A DNA stretch of 64,000 bases from Mesostigma viride (taxonomy: Eukaryota > Streptophyta > Mesostigmatophyceae > Mesostigmatales > Mesostigmataceae): the NCBI GenBank assembly GCA_009746045.1, contig RPFO01000065.1, positions 4,541,785-4,605,784 of the forward strand. Direction: 5' to 3'. The notes below the pieces were generated by a model, which saw nothing but the letters and a program-made list of their open reading frames with translations, was not told the DNA's origin and did no database searches. Made by a program: the position numbers and the translations under genes. Positions 46,639 to 55,520 of this stretch are shown here, piece by piece; the first letter of the stretch is position 1, and the number at the start of each line of letters is the position of its first letter.

Positions 46639-47254
46639 AGTTAACGTAAAGGATTTACGTTAGATGGATAGAGATTGTTACGCTCTTTCCAACGGCACCT
46701 TGAACGCCTCATTTGGTTAAGGAACGTAAAAGTTATGACGTTTCCTAGGCTGTGCCGACAGTACCCGGCGCGCCACTGTGGGCGCGTACGGACACAGGAT
46801 GTACAAGTGTCACTTTGATAGTCCGCAGGACGTTGACAGGACTTGTACAGGACTTGATGGTCAATTGATAGGTAGGCGCACTGTAGCGCGCCAGGACCTA
46901 TGAGACAATTGATGCTGACTAGTGTACGGATAGGTCCACAGGACTAGCCGTATGGACAATTGATAGATCTGCGCGCCAAAGGCGTGCCAGAGTCTGTGTA
47001 ATCAATTGATTGACAGTTCAGCTGTGACAGTGCAGCTGAATACTTGGACGCGTCCCTAGCAAGCTATATGAGTGACTTGGTCACACCGGGACGCTAGCTC
47101 TTGCGTGCACGCTCTCTTGGCATAACGACCCTGTCGTCTGTGCTACGTGCAGTCTCGGACTTGACGTGACTTACGTCTGTGTTTGCTCATTATAATAAAG
47201 GCAACTTTCCTGCAAGAGCCATGGATTCCCTCGGTGGTAAACTCTCATTCAACT
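46639..47254 (+). repeat. 3' LTR of element B
   Basis: 616 bp, one difference from the 5' LTR seen. Followed by the target duplication CATAC and more satellite. Confidence 0.92.
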
Positions 47255-49254
47255 CATACATGCCATCCATGTACGTAGACAAGCCATGATGACACCATGG
47301 GAGCCTGAATCCTCATCATTAACTACATACATGCCATCCATGTACGTAGACGGGCCATGGAGACACCATGGGAGCCTGAATCCTCATCATTAATTACATA
47401 AATGCCATCCATGTACGTAGACAAGCCATGATGACACCATGGGAGCCTGAATCCTCATCATTAATTACATAAATGCCATCCATGTACGTAGACGGGCCAT
47501 GATGACACCATGGGAGCCTGAATCCTCATCATTAACTACATACATGCCATCCATGTACGTACACGGGCCATGATGACACCATGGGAGCCTAAATCCTCCT
47601 CATTTTTTTTTTCTTTGACATCCATGTACGTAGACGGGCCATGATGACACCATGGGAGCCTGAATCCTCATCATTAATTACATAAATGACATCCATGTAC
47701 GTAGACGGGCCATGATGACACCATGGGAGCCTGAATCCTCCTCATTAATTACATAAATGCCAACCATGTACGTAGACAAGCCATGATGACACCATGGGAG
47801 CCTGAATCCTCATAATTTACTATTCCTGGACATCCATGTACGTAGGCCAGCCATGATGACACCAATGGAGCCTGAATCCTCTTCATTTTTTTTATGAGAG
47901 GATTCAGGTTACATAAATGCCAACCATGTACGTAGACAAGCCATGATGACACCATGGGAGCCTGAGTCCTCATCATTAATTACATAAATGCCATCCATGT
48001 ACGTAGACGGGCCATGATGACACCATGGGAGCCTGAATCCTCATCATTAACTACATACATGCCATCCATGTACGTACACGGGCCATGATGACACCATGGG
48101 AGCCTGAATCCTCCTCATTAATTACATACTTGCCATTCATGTACGTAGACGGGCCATGGAGACACCATGGGAGCCTGAATCCTCATCATTAATTACATAA
48201 ATGCCATCCATGTACGTAGACAAGCCATGATGACACCATGGGAGCCTGAATCCTCATCATTATATACAAAAATGCCATCCATGTACGTAGACGGGCCATG
48301 ATGACCCCATGGGAGCCTGAATCCTCATCATTAATTACATAAATGCCATTCATGTACGTAGGCCAGCCATGATGACACCATGGGAGCCTGAATCCTCATC
48401 ATTAATTACATACTTGCCATTCATGTACGTAGACGGGCCATGGAGACACCATGGGAGCCTGAATCCTCATCATTTACTATTCCTTGACATCCATGTACGT
48501 AGACGGGCCATGATGACACCATGGGAGCCTGAATCCTCATCATTTACTATTCCTTGACATCCATGTACGTAGACGGGCCATGATGACACCATGGGAGCCT
48601 GAATCCTCCTCAAATTACATAAATGCCAACCATGTACGTAGGCCAGCCATGATGACACCATGGGAGCCTGAATCCTCATCATTACTTACATAAAGGCCAT
48701 CCATGTACGTAGGCCAGCCATGGAGACACCATGGGAGCCTGAATCCTCCTCATTAATTACATAAATGCCAACCATGTACGTAGACAAGCCATGATGACCC
48801 CATGGGAGCCTGAATCCTCATCATTATATACAAAAATGCCATCCATGTACGTAGACGGGCCATGATGACACCATGGGAGCCTGAATCCTCATCATTAATT
48901 ACATAAATGCCATTCATGTACGTAGGCCAGCCATGATGACACCATGGGAGCCTGAATCCTCATCATTAATTACATACTTGCCATTCATGTACGTAGAAGG
49001 ACCATGGAGACACCATGGGAGCCTGAATCCTCCTCATTAATTACATACACGCCATCCATGTACGTAGACAAGCCATGATGACCCCATGGGAGCCTGAATC
49101 CTCATCATTTTTTTTTTCTTTGACATCCATGTACGTAGACGGGCCATGATGACACCATGGGAGCCTGAATCCTCATCATTAATTACATAAATGACATCCA
49201 TGTACGTAGACGGGCCATGATGACACCATGGGAGCCTGAATCCTCCTCATTAAC
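47255..49254. repeat. 70-71-bp satellite, block 4
   Basis: About 28 units, continuous with block 3 before element B inserted. A stretch near 47600-47980 repeats the unit order seen at about 36480-36840 in block 3, including the hairpin variant. Ends at CATTAA, where the GC-rich virus-like unit starts. Confidence 0.95.
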
Positions 49255-49568
49255 CAGCAACTGCGTGAGTGACCCCCTCTTTTCCCCCTGTTCCCCCCTG
49301 CGTGTCCCCCCGTTCCGCGCCGAGTGCTTGGGGACCCCGCAGCGTGTCCCCCCTGCGTGTTCCCCCGTTCCCCCCTGCGTGTCCCCCCGTTCCGCGCCGA
49401 GTGCTTGTCTGTTTCCCTGTTCCCCCCGCGCGTGATTGTCTGTCCCCCGCGCGCGAGTCCGTGATCGAGAGTACGAGTGGCAAGTCCGTGTCAGTCTCCG
49501 CTGGCGGTGTGCGTGCGTTTATGGTCGCGCAAAAATAATCTCGTCGTTCGGCATATCAGTGTCGCGCC
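49255..49568 (+). promoter_or_regulatory. C-rich upstream region of the first unit gene
   Basis: From the satellite border the plus strand is built of CCCCCCTGCGTGTCCCCC-like blocks, with a doubled GTTCCGCGCCGAGTGCTTG. It is the inner part of the unit end. An AT-richer stretch CGCAAAAATAATCTCG precedes the ATG at 49569. Presumed promoter; no defined TATA box. Confidence 0.4.
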
Positions 49569-50687
49569 ATGATGCATCCGGGTTGGTTGTCCGAGGCGCG
49601 TCTGATGTGCGAGTTCGTGGGCGCGTGCGTGCAGCCGTCGTCGCACATCCAGGAGTGGCCGGTGGCGGGCAAGCTGGCGGACGCCTTCAACGCGTTCCTC
49701 GCGGCGAAGGGTCTGCCCCCGTACGCCGCGTCCCGGCTGGCAGGCCCCTGCCCGGGGGCGGACGACCTGGCCCTGTGGTCCGGCGTGCTGGCGGGCAAGG
49801 GGGGCGTGCTGATGCACGTGGCGGGGGTCGCTGGGGGCGAGAGCGGGGGGTGGTACTGGGCGCAGAACGTGTCGCTGGTCCATCCGGCTCCCGTGCCCTC
49901 GGACGGGGAGGTGAAGCCGTTCCCCCCTTGGTTCAACGGGGAGCGTTTCCTGGCTGCCCGCGAGGCGGGCAAGAGGCGCGAGGAGATGCGCAGGTGGGTG
50001 AGCGCGTACGCGGGCGAGCACGGGCTGTTCGCGGAGATCACGGAGGAGGAGGAGTCGTTCCTGGAGGAGTGCCACGGCTACCCCGAGGGCGAGATGGCGG
50101 ACCTGAAGGGCCTGCGCGAGATCCGCGCGCACATGGCGAAGGTGGGCGGCGCGCCCCCCGCGTGGATGAACGAGCGCGTCCGCGAGATCCGCGAGCGGCT
50201 CACGGCGGCGTTCAGCCGCAAGCAGGGTTCGTCCTCGCGCTGGCGCCTGCGCGACAACCAGGCGGGCGACGCGCTGACGGCGCGGCTGAAGTGGCGGTCG
50301 GCGGAGGAGGAGGAGCACGACCTGCAGGGGTCGGGCGAGGCGCGGGGCGGGCGCGAGGAGGAGGGCAAGGAGCGCGAGGCGGCGGCGCTGGACACGTACC
50401 TGCGGCTGTTCCTGCAGCACAGCGACCTGGTGGTCCTGGAACGCGGCGGGCGCCTGCCGCTGGCGGAGTTCCGCCGCCTGTTCTTCGTGGAGTACCTCCA
50501 GAACGGCAGCCGCATGACGCGGCGAGTGCCCAACGCGGACCTGGCCGCCCTGCTGGCCCCCCACGGGGTCGCCGTGACAGGAAACGTGCGCATGGGCAGC
50601 GGGGAGGAGGAGAAGCGCACGGTGTGGGTGACGGGGGTGGCCCGGAGGGCGCTAGGAACGACGCGTAATAATAATAATGATGAATAA
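49569..50687 (+). CDS. Unknown virus-like protein, 372 residues, possible winged-helix C terminus
   Basis: ATG 49569 (MMHPGWLSEA) to TAA 50685-50687; the stop lies inside AATAAA, a compact stop/poly(A) overlap. The N-terminal part has no motif that I recognise. Residues about 170-275 are charged and helical. The last 90 residues (LDTYLRLFLQHSDL ... VWVTGVARR) follow the hydrophobic pattern of the small winged-helix-like domain at the end of D5-type primase-helicases of large DNA viruses, but no helicase motif is present, so this is only a resemblance. The second copy (60156-61273) is one G shorter in a run and therefore out of frame. Confidence 0.6.
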   Translation: MMHPGWLSEARLMCEFVGACVQPSSHIQEWPVAGKLADAFNAFLAAKGLPPYAASRLAGPCPGADDLALWSGVLAGKGGVLMHVAGVAGGESGGWYWAQNVSLVHPAPVPSDGEVKPFPPWFNGERFLAAREAGKRREEMRRWVSAYAGEHGLFAEITEEEESFLEECHGYPEGEMADLKGLREIRAHMAKVGGAPPAWMNERVREIRERLTAAFSRKQGSSSRWRLRDNQAGDALTARLKWRSAEEEEHDLQGSGEARGGREEEGKEREAAALDTYLRLFLQHSDLVVLERGGRLPLAEFRRLFFVEYLQNGSRMTRRVPNADLAALLAPHGVAVTGNVRMGSGEEEKRTVWVTGVARRALGTTRNNNNDE

Positions 50688-50729
50688 AACCTCGATGGAT
50701 GCAATACAGTGAGCGCAAATGCACGGTAT

Positions 50730-51829
50730 TCAGCGCCGCCTCCGCACGGCACTCTGTGGCCTCCTGACCCGCCTGGCGGCGGTGGGGTGGCCGGGGTCCG
50801 GTGGCGGTGGCGAGGGCGGTGGCGGGCCGTAGTTGTCCATCCACCATCGGTAGGCCGCTTCCGGGTCCGCCCCCGCCTTGCCTTTGTCCCGGTGTCGCCT
50901 CTCCTGCTCGCTGGCGGGTGGGGGGACGAGCCACCTGGGGTCGGCGGGTATCTGTTGTTGTTGTGGCGGTTCCGGCTGGGGAGGAGGGGGTCTTTGTCGT
51001 CGAGAGGGACCGCTTTCCGTGGCGGCGGATCTCTTCGCCATCCGTCGGCGAGATTCTACTTTCCTGGCCCGGTCCTTTTCCGCCCATTCGACGGCGGCTG
51101 GGTCCTTGCTCTTTCTCAGTTCGGCGCGTCGTTTATCCACTTCCTTAAATTTTGCCCGTTCTTTTGCCACCCATGCGATGTCGTCTGGGTCTTGGCTCTT
51201 CCATCGTTTGGCGCGTAGTTCCCTCCATTTGCGATTTTGGACTTCGCGATTCGTCTCCTGCCCTTCCTTGGCGGTTTTTTCAAGCCATTGTCTATTGTAG
51301 GCCCGGGATTTTTCGGCCCGTGCAATGTCGTCGGGGTCCTTGCTCTTTCTCAGTTCGGAGAGTCGTTTACTCCTTTCCTTATACCTGGCCCGTTCTTTTG
51401 CCACCCATGCGATGTCGTCTGGGTCTTGGCTCTTCCATCGTGCGGCGCGTAGTTCCCTCCATTTGCGATTGTTGGCTTCTCTTTGTGTTTCCTGCCTCTG
51501 CGCCTGTTGCCGCCCGCCCCCTCCTCGTCACCCGCCTGGGCGGATCGCTCCTTCTCGTACGCGTCCAGGTCGAAAAAGTCGTCTGGTCCTGGTCCCGCCT
51601 CGTCGAGTTCCTCCCACGCTCCCTGCTCTAAGGTGGGCATCTCGGCCATGGTAAGCGGGTCACCGGGCTCGGCCTCCTCGAAGCGGGCCAGCTCGTCCAT
51701 GTCAAGGCCCCCCAGCTCGTCCATGTCTAGGCCCACCAGCTCGTCCAGGTCCAGGTCCCCCAGGCCGTCGTCGTCCCCCGCGTCGTCCGCCCGCACCCTG
51801 TGTCTTCGGGTCGCTCTCCGCCGCGCCAT
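50730..51829 (-). CDS. Acidic-then-basic repeat protein, one frame change
   Basis: Starts at ATG 51829 (MARRRATRRHR) or ATG 51868 in the same frame. The first part is strongly acidic, with repeats of LDMDELGG and LDLDELVG. The frame changes near a five-C run at 51517-51521. The second part has at least three repeats of a lysine/arginine-rich helix module containing KSKDPDDIA-x-x-A-K-x-RA-x-Y/F-K, then a Pro/Gln-rich tail. Both unit copies carry the same break at this point. The pattern suits a nucleic-acid-binding or chromatin-like protein; no named family recognised. It converges with the 49569 gene. Confidence 0.55.
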
Positions 51830-51959
51830 GTCCTCGAGTACACCCGGCTGCGAAAATATTCCTAACATAATGTAAACGTGTAATAAATACAAGTTATGAG
51901 CACCCGGCGCGCTTATTTGGGACTGCAATATTTCTCTTAATTAATGCAAACATGTGAAG
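51830..51959. promoter_or_regulatory. Divergent intergenic promoter region
   Basis: 130 bases between two divergent genes, AT-rich in a GC-rich setting, with GAAAATATTCC, GTAATAAATAC and AATATTTCTCTTAATTAA. This is the expected place for both promoters. No specific viral promoter motif is claimed. Confidence 0.5.
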
Positions 51960-52883
51960 ATGTCGACAGCGATTATAAAGTACTTGCAGCCATCCACTCC
52001 CTTGCCGGAGGGCGCGAACGACCCATTCGCGAACAAGATCCGGGTGACGCCGGATGGTAGGATTTCGGTGATCGACGCCATCTCATCCATCTGTTTTATG
52101 GATGCAGATGGCATATTCGCAAAAAAGGCGAGCTCAAACGCATCCGAGTACTTGTCAAGGCTCGAGAAGGTCCACTCGGAAATTTCCGTGGTTTGTGATC
52201 ACTTCCGATTTGCCGGTCAGGGGCAGCGGGACACGCCGGTCGCCAGTCGGCAGGGGATCATCCAGATCATCCAGCTGCTGCCCGGGAGGAAGGCGGCCGC
52301 CTTCCGCCTTAACATGGCGGTCCTGCTGGAGCGGTACCTGGAGGTGGACCCTGCGCTGATCCAGGACCTGCTGGACAGGTACGAGGAGAAGACGGGACAG
52401 GCCTTCGTGCCTCTGACCCGCCAGCAGGTGGCCGGCGCCCCCCGCGTGAAGGCGTGCGAGCTGACGAAGCTGGACATGCGTGCCATCAAGGAAAGCAGCC
52501 TCCGCGCGGTGCCCGCGCGCGTGTACGCGTCCGTGAACAACACGGGCAACCGGCTGGTGACCGGGTACGAGCAGACCGCGGATTACAGGCGCGACCAGGG
52601 GCTGACCAAGAGGAGCCAGGCAACGAGGGACACCTTCACGGACGGGATGAGTGCCGTGATGAGCCTCTTCCACGACCGCCACCGCGCCATGGTCGGCAAG
52701 GGGAGCGATCCCGAGGAGGCGGCGAGGAGGATACTGGAGAAGCTCGGGCCCGGTTTGGGCGAGCTGGGGTACTACGAGGAGGCAAGGGAGTACAGGGGCC
52801 TGGAGTTTGCCGGGCCCAATAAACGCCTGATGGACGCGAACAGGTGTTTCAATCGCGAGGGCCGCGCAAGACTGGCCGCTTGA
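51960..52883 (+). CDS. DNA-binding-like viral family protein (BRO/KilA-type resemblance), 307 residues
   Basis: ATG 51960 is chosen over an upstream GTG in frame. The N-terminal 135 residues hold a conserved-looking block: VTPDGRISVID at 29-39, RFAGQGQRDTPVA at 83-95, LLPGRKAAAFR at 106-116 and RYLEVDPAL at 125-133. From memory this combination occurs in multigene families of large DNA viruses and in integrated copies, often next to BRO or KilA-N genes. I cannot assign a named domain. The C-terminal half is basic and helical. A truncated paralogue lies at 53908-54039, supporting a multigene family. The copy at 62545-63468 appears identical. Confidence 0.65.
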   Translation: MSTAIIKYLQPSTPLPEGANDPFANKIRVTPDGRISVIDAISSICFMDADGIFAKKASSNASEYLSRLEKVHSEISVVCDHFRFAGQGQRDTPVASRQGIIQIIQLLPGRKAAAFRLNMAVLLERYLEVDPALIQDLLDRYEEKTGQAFVPLTRQQVAGAPRVKACELTKLDMRAIKESSLRAVPARVYASVNNTGNRLVTGYEQTADYRRDQGLTKRSQATRDTFTDGMSAVMSLFHDRHRAMVGKGSDPEEAARRILEKLGPGLGELGYYEEAREYRGLEFAGPNKRLMDANRCFNREGRARLAA

Positions 52884-53137
52884 TTGGCCACGATCGCCGT
52901 GCCCTGAAATGGGAATCCCCCCATCACAGATCATCTACCTGTGGTGCATAATGGGATCTACCCTTGAATCTTCCAAGGAGCAGAAGCGATTTTAAAACTA
53001 GTGATTGGTCAAAGACCTTTATCGCGGCCTTGCAGAGGCACTGAGATACCCCAACACGAACCTGACAAAGACGAAGTTTATTTATTAAATGTTCATAATG
53101 TTTACGGTTTATGACTCAAGTCCTACCATCGTTACTC
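52884..53137. other. Convergent intergenic spacer
   Basis: Between convergent genes. On the minus strand, AATAAATAAAC (near 53080) serves the gene ending at 53138. No ORF. Confidence 0.5.
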
Positions 53138-53881
53138 TCATACATCGTCGTAAAAGTCCTCGTCTAGTGCGAGTTCGATGCCGCATCCTTCACAAACTTG
53201 TTCGATGGTTCGGATATGTTCAGGGTTTACCTTGCCAGTCCGAAAGATGAATAAACGTTTTTGGTACCCCGGAAAGTAATGCCCGTAACTGAAGAGCTGT
53301 CCGATGCCCTTCATCCAATCTTTAGCTTCTTTCACTTCCACGATGACGGGAGGGTCATGGGCAATGATGTCAATCACACCGGCAGGGCATTGTACTTCGC
53401 GCTCACTACCCGGCATGGCTTGTGACACTCGTTCTTGAACGGGTGACTCTCTTTGTTGTACCGGTGGTTGCTTGGCCCATTCGACGACTTTGTCCACCAA
53501 ATCGACATGGATCCACGCGCCTCGCTCGTCAACTGGGCCGGTCCTCATGATCTTCACCACGGGAAAAACTGTCTGAGGAGGGGTCGCCTCACCCCCCATG
53601 AGGCCCACACAGTGATGTGTTGACCTCTCCAGAGCCGATATGAAGGCCTTAGAACCGTCAAGACGAAACCAACTTTCGAAGCGCTTCTTCCCGTTGGACG
53701 CTGCCGCCGTCAAGTCCTGGGCATGGACCATTCGGTCGCTCTTCCGGACCTTGATTTCCTTCTTGGGGTCCACTTCCAGAATTGAACAGGGTTTCAGCGC
53801 AAACATCCAAAACGTGTCGGTCTCTCTCGCCAAGTCGAACAACGCGCGGGTGAAAGGAGCTCGACCACTGACGATCGCCAT
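53138..53881 (-). CDS. KilA-N domain protein fused to a PD-(D/E)XK-like nuclease domain
   Basis: 247 residues from ATG 53881. Residues about 20-136 follow the KilA-N pattern of large DNA viruses: an F-W start, IKVRKSD, AQDLTAAA, GKKRFESWF, then GAWIHVDLVDKVVEWA at 121-136. A Gln/Glu-rich linker leads to residues 165-225 with GVIDII (Asp171), VIVEVKEA (Glu182, Lys184), GIGQLFSYGHYF and RLFIF. That layout is the PD-(D/E)XK restriction-endonuclease-like fold with Asp, Glu-x-Lys and a following Gln. KilA-N binds DNA and the second domain may cut it. Useful as a virus-origin marker. The second copy is cut by the window end. Confidence 0.8.
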   Translation of the reverse strand: MAIVSGRAPFTRALFDLARETDTFWMFALKPCSILEVDPKKEIKVRKSDRMVHAQDLTAAASNGKKRFESWFRLDGSKAFISALERSTHHCVGLMGGEATPPQTVFPVVKIMRTGPVDERGAWIHVDLVDKVVEWAKQPPVQQRESPVQERVSQAMPGSEREVQCPAGVIDIIAHDPPVIVEVKEAKDWMKGIGQLFSYGHYFPGYQKRLFIFRTGKVNPEHIRTIEQVCEGCGIELALDEDFYDDV

Positions 53882-53907
53882 GGTTGCAGATGGGAGCGTG
53901 GCGGCGG

Positions 53908-54039
53908 ATGTTTGGACGCCCGTTTCTCGTCCGCTTCCTTCCTGGCGGCCGCAAAACGGACGTGACCCTGTCCGCGGACGTCCGTGTGACTCCCGACGGA
54001 TGGATCTCTGTGATCGATGTGATTAGAAATGCGAGTTAA
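53908..54039 (+). pseudogene. Truncated paralogue of the 51960-52883 protein
   Basis: A 43-codon frame starting at ATG 53908, 26 bases from the divergent KilA-N start. It contains VRVTPDGWISVIDVI, matching residues 28-41 of the 307-residue protein, then stops at 54037-54039. The rest of the gene is absent. A remnant of a tandem gene family rather than a functional product. Confidence 0.7.
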
Positions 54040-54050
54040 ATATAACCCCT

Positions 54051-54124
54051 ATTGAGTGATAGGGGCTTGTGGGGTACCGGGGAGCTATTATTGAGTGATG
54101 ATGATTGAGTGATAATTGAGTGAT
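54051..54124. repeat. Iteron-like cluster of ATTGAGTGAT
   Basis: Four exact direct copies at 54051, 54090, 54104 and 54115. The first also sits in a small stem, CCCTAT/ATAGGG (about 54048-54065). The cluster lies in an AT-rich pocket beside the KilA-N gene. Iterated sites of this kind are typical of protein-bound regulatory or replication sites; the bound protein is unknown. Confidence 0.7.
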
Positions 54125-54640
54125 AAAATATTGGAGTTTTTTTGACTTTTTACTGACACCCGTCACGGGCTTACTGCCCCTTCTCAACCCCCGCCAACCT
54201 TGGCTCGAGGGTCGCCGGGCTTTAGAGGTGCTTTATAATGCTGGCATCCGTCACCACCAGCCGTGGGGCTGCCGCCTACCGATCCCCTCCTACTCCCGAG
54301 CCTGGGGGTGCGATGGTTCGTGACGGGCGTGAAAAGTGTGACTTCCGTTTTGCTCAACCATGACCGACCGCGGACAGCGGGGTTGGGTGAGAACTGTGGG
54401 AGAAGGTTCGGCGTTCTGCCCAACTTTTATACCAAAAGCTTTTAAGAGTTGGGCAGAACGCGGGACCTCGAAAAGTCAAGCTCACCGCCCAGCGCGCACC
54501 CGGGTCGATGGGCGGCGTGAAAAATGTGACTTCCGTTTTGCTCAACCATTACCGACCGCAATTGGTGAGGTCGTGAGTCTCGATCTGGTGAGAGGGCGGG
54601 TAACTGCGGTGGTGCATGCAAATGGAAAATGAAATCGGAT
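54125..54640. other. Intergenic region with a direct repeat flanking a hairpin
   Basis: No supported gene. The segment GTGACTTCCGTTTTGCTCAA occurs at about 54338 and 54527 within a longer near-match of about 48 bases. Between the copies lies the hairpin at 54411-54461. Confidence 0.6.
54411..54461. repeat. 15-bp perfect hairpin
   Basis: The arms GCGTTCTGCCCAACT (54411-54425) and AGTTGGGCAGAACGC (54447-54461) pair perfectly across a 21-base loop. Confidence 0.85.
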
Positions 54641-54644
54641 TGGA

Positions 54645-54710
54645 TCACACTTTATTGCACATTATAATAACACTTTATTGCCAGTTATCATCACCCTTTA
54701 TTGCCAACAT
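54645..54710 (-). terminator. Three AATAAAG poly(A) signals in tandem
   Basis: On the minus strand, GCAATAAAG occurs three times within about 55 bases, just downstream of the gene ending at 54756. Confidence 0.7.
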
Positions 54711-54755
54711 CCATTACTGCATCCGGTTGCATCAACCGACATACAACAGGGTGAG

Positions 54756-55520
54756 CTAGTAGAGGTCGTTCCATCGGCCGATGAGGGAGCGCTCCTTGTT
54801 GTAGCGGAAGAAGGGGAACACCAGCGCGGGGCTCTGGCACATCTCCCTGCGCTCCGCCAGGCAGATGGGGCACTTGAGGTCCTCTGCGGGGTCGGCGTCG
54901 TCGAGCGCGACGGCCATGCACATGGCGCATATCGAGGGTGCGTGGGTGTGGTCGCCTTCCGTCACGGGCTCGTAGGCGTCCCAGCAGACCCCGGGGCAGC
55001 ACGCGCACTTCCCCACCATGCGCGGGGCAAGGCTCCCCCGGCAACGATACATGTTATCGAGGCTGGCATCAATTTCCTCGCGAAAAGAGGCAGAATAAGG
55101 GGGCGACCAGAAGGGATCGACCCTGTATGGCAGCCACGGCGACATTTCGAGATGTCCCGGCAACAGCGGTTCGTAGGAGAATTCGGGGACGATCTCCATG
55201 GCGTTGCGCGTGTTGGCCGCCGGCCCCGAATTCCTCCTGGTTGATACGTAGAGCCGGATGGCCGCCTCCTTGGCGAGGGCCAGGTTGTGCACGGTGATAG
55301 CTCGCGGCGTCGAGGCGGCCGTGACGTGTTCCGAGGTGCAGAGGAGTCCTTTCGACAACCCGCGGCACTGCACGCACTGCGCGTACCTGCCACCCAGGAA
55401 ATGGTTGGGATTCTTGCTCTCCTGGCACCGGCCGCATCGTACCGGCGTGTCCATTTTCATGTCCTGCTTCATCATCATGAATTCCTCCCTTATCTTGGCG
55501 GAATCGCGCGAGGCCCCCAT
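54756..55520 (-). CDS. Zinc-binding protein with RING-like C-terminal cluster
   Basis: 254 residues from ATG 55520. An N-terminal C-X2-C pair (Cys29, Cys32) and a second pair (Cys49, Cys52) in CGRCQESK...CVQC form a small zinc finger. A C-terminal Cys/His cluster (CACCPGVC ... HTHAPSICAMC ... LKCPICLAE, about residues 170-230) resembles a RING or treble-clef variant, with CPIC and an acidic loop. RING-type proteins of large DNA viruses often act as ubiquitin ligases, but the spacing is irregular and the assignment is tentative. No second copy is visible in the window. Confidence 0.6.
   Translation of the reverse strand: MGASRDSAKIREEFMMMKQDMKMDTPVRCGRCQESKNPNHFLGGRYAQCVQCRGLSKGLLCTSEHVTAASTPRAITVHNLALAKEAAIRLYVSTRRNSGPAANTRNAMEIVPEFSYEPLLPGHLEMSPWLPYRVDPFWSPPYSASFREEIDASLDNMYRCRGSLAPRMVGKCACCPGVCWDAYEPVTEGDHTHAPSICAMCMAVALDDADPAEDLKCPICLAERREMCQSPALVFPFFRYNKERSLIGRWNDLY

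Larger units (their letters stand above)
38622..47254 (+). mobile_element. LTR retrotransposon B, 8.6 kb, un-nested
   Basis: LTRs 38622-39237 and 46639-47254 differ at one base that I can see (near 38652 versus 46669). The target duplication is CATAC (38617-38621 and 47255-47259), in the satellite. Internal order: a long leader, ORF0, gag, UGA, pol, 3' untranslated region, polypurine tract. gag and pol have several one-base frame changes, so the copy is defective or contains sequence errors. It is the reference for reading element A. Confidence 0.93.

Noticed and set aside
12098-49254. CRISPR array
   Set aside because: The satellite has no constant repeat plus unique spacers: the whole unit is repeated, the linkers are of only two main kinds, and the context is eukaryotic.
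49436-50668. Long plus-strand frame of about 410 codons overlapping the 372-residue gene, and 357 codons on the opposite strand
   Set aside because: Arg/Gly/Pro-rich translations of GC-rich coding DNA in wrong frames. The 49569 frame has normal composition and a stop/poly(A) overlap.
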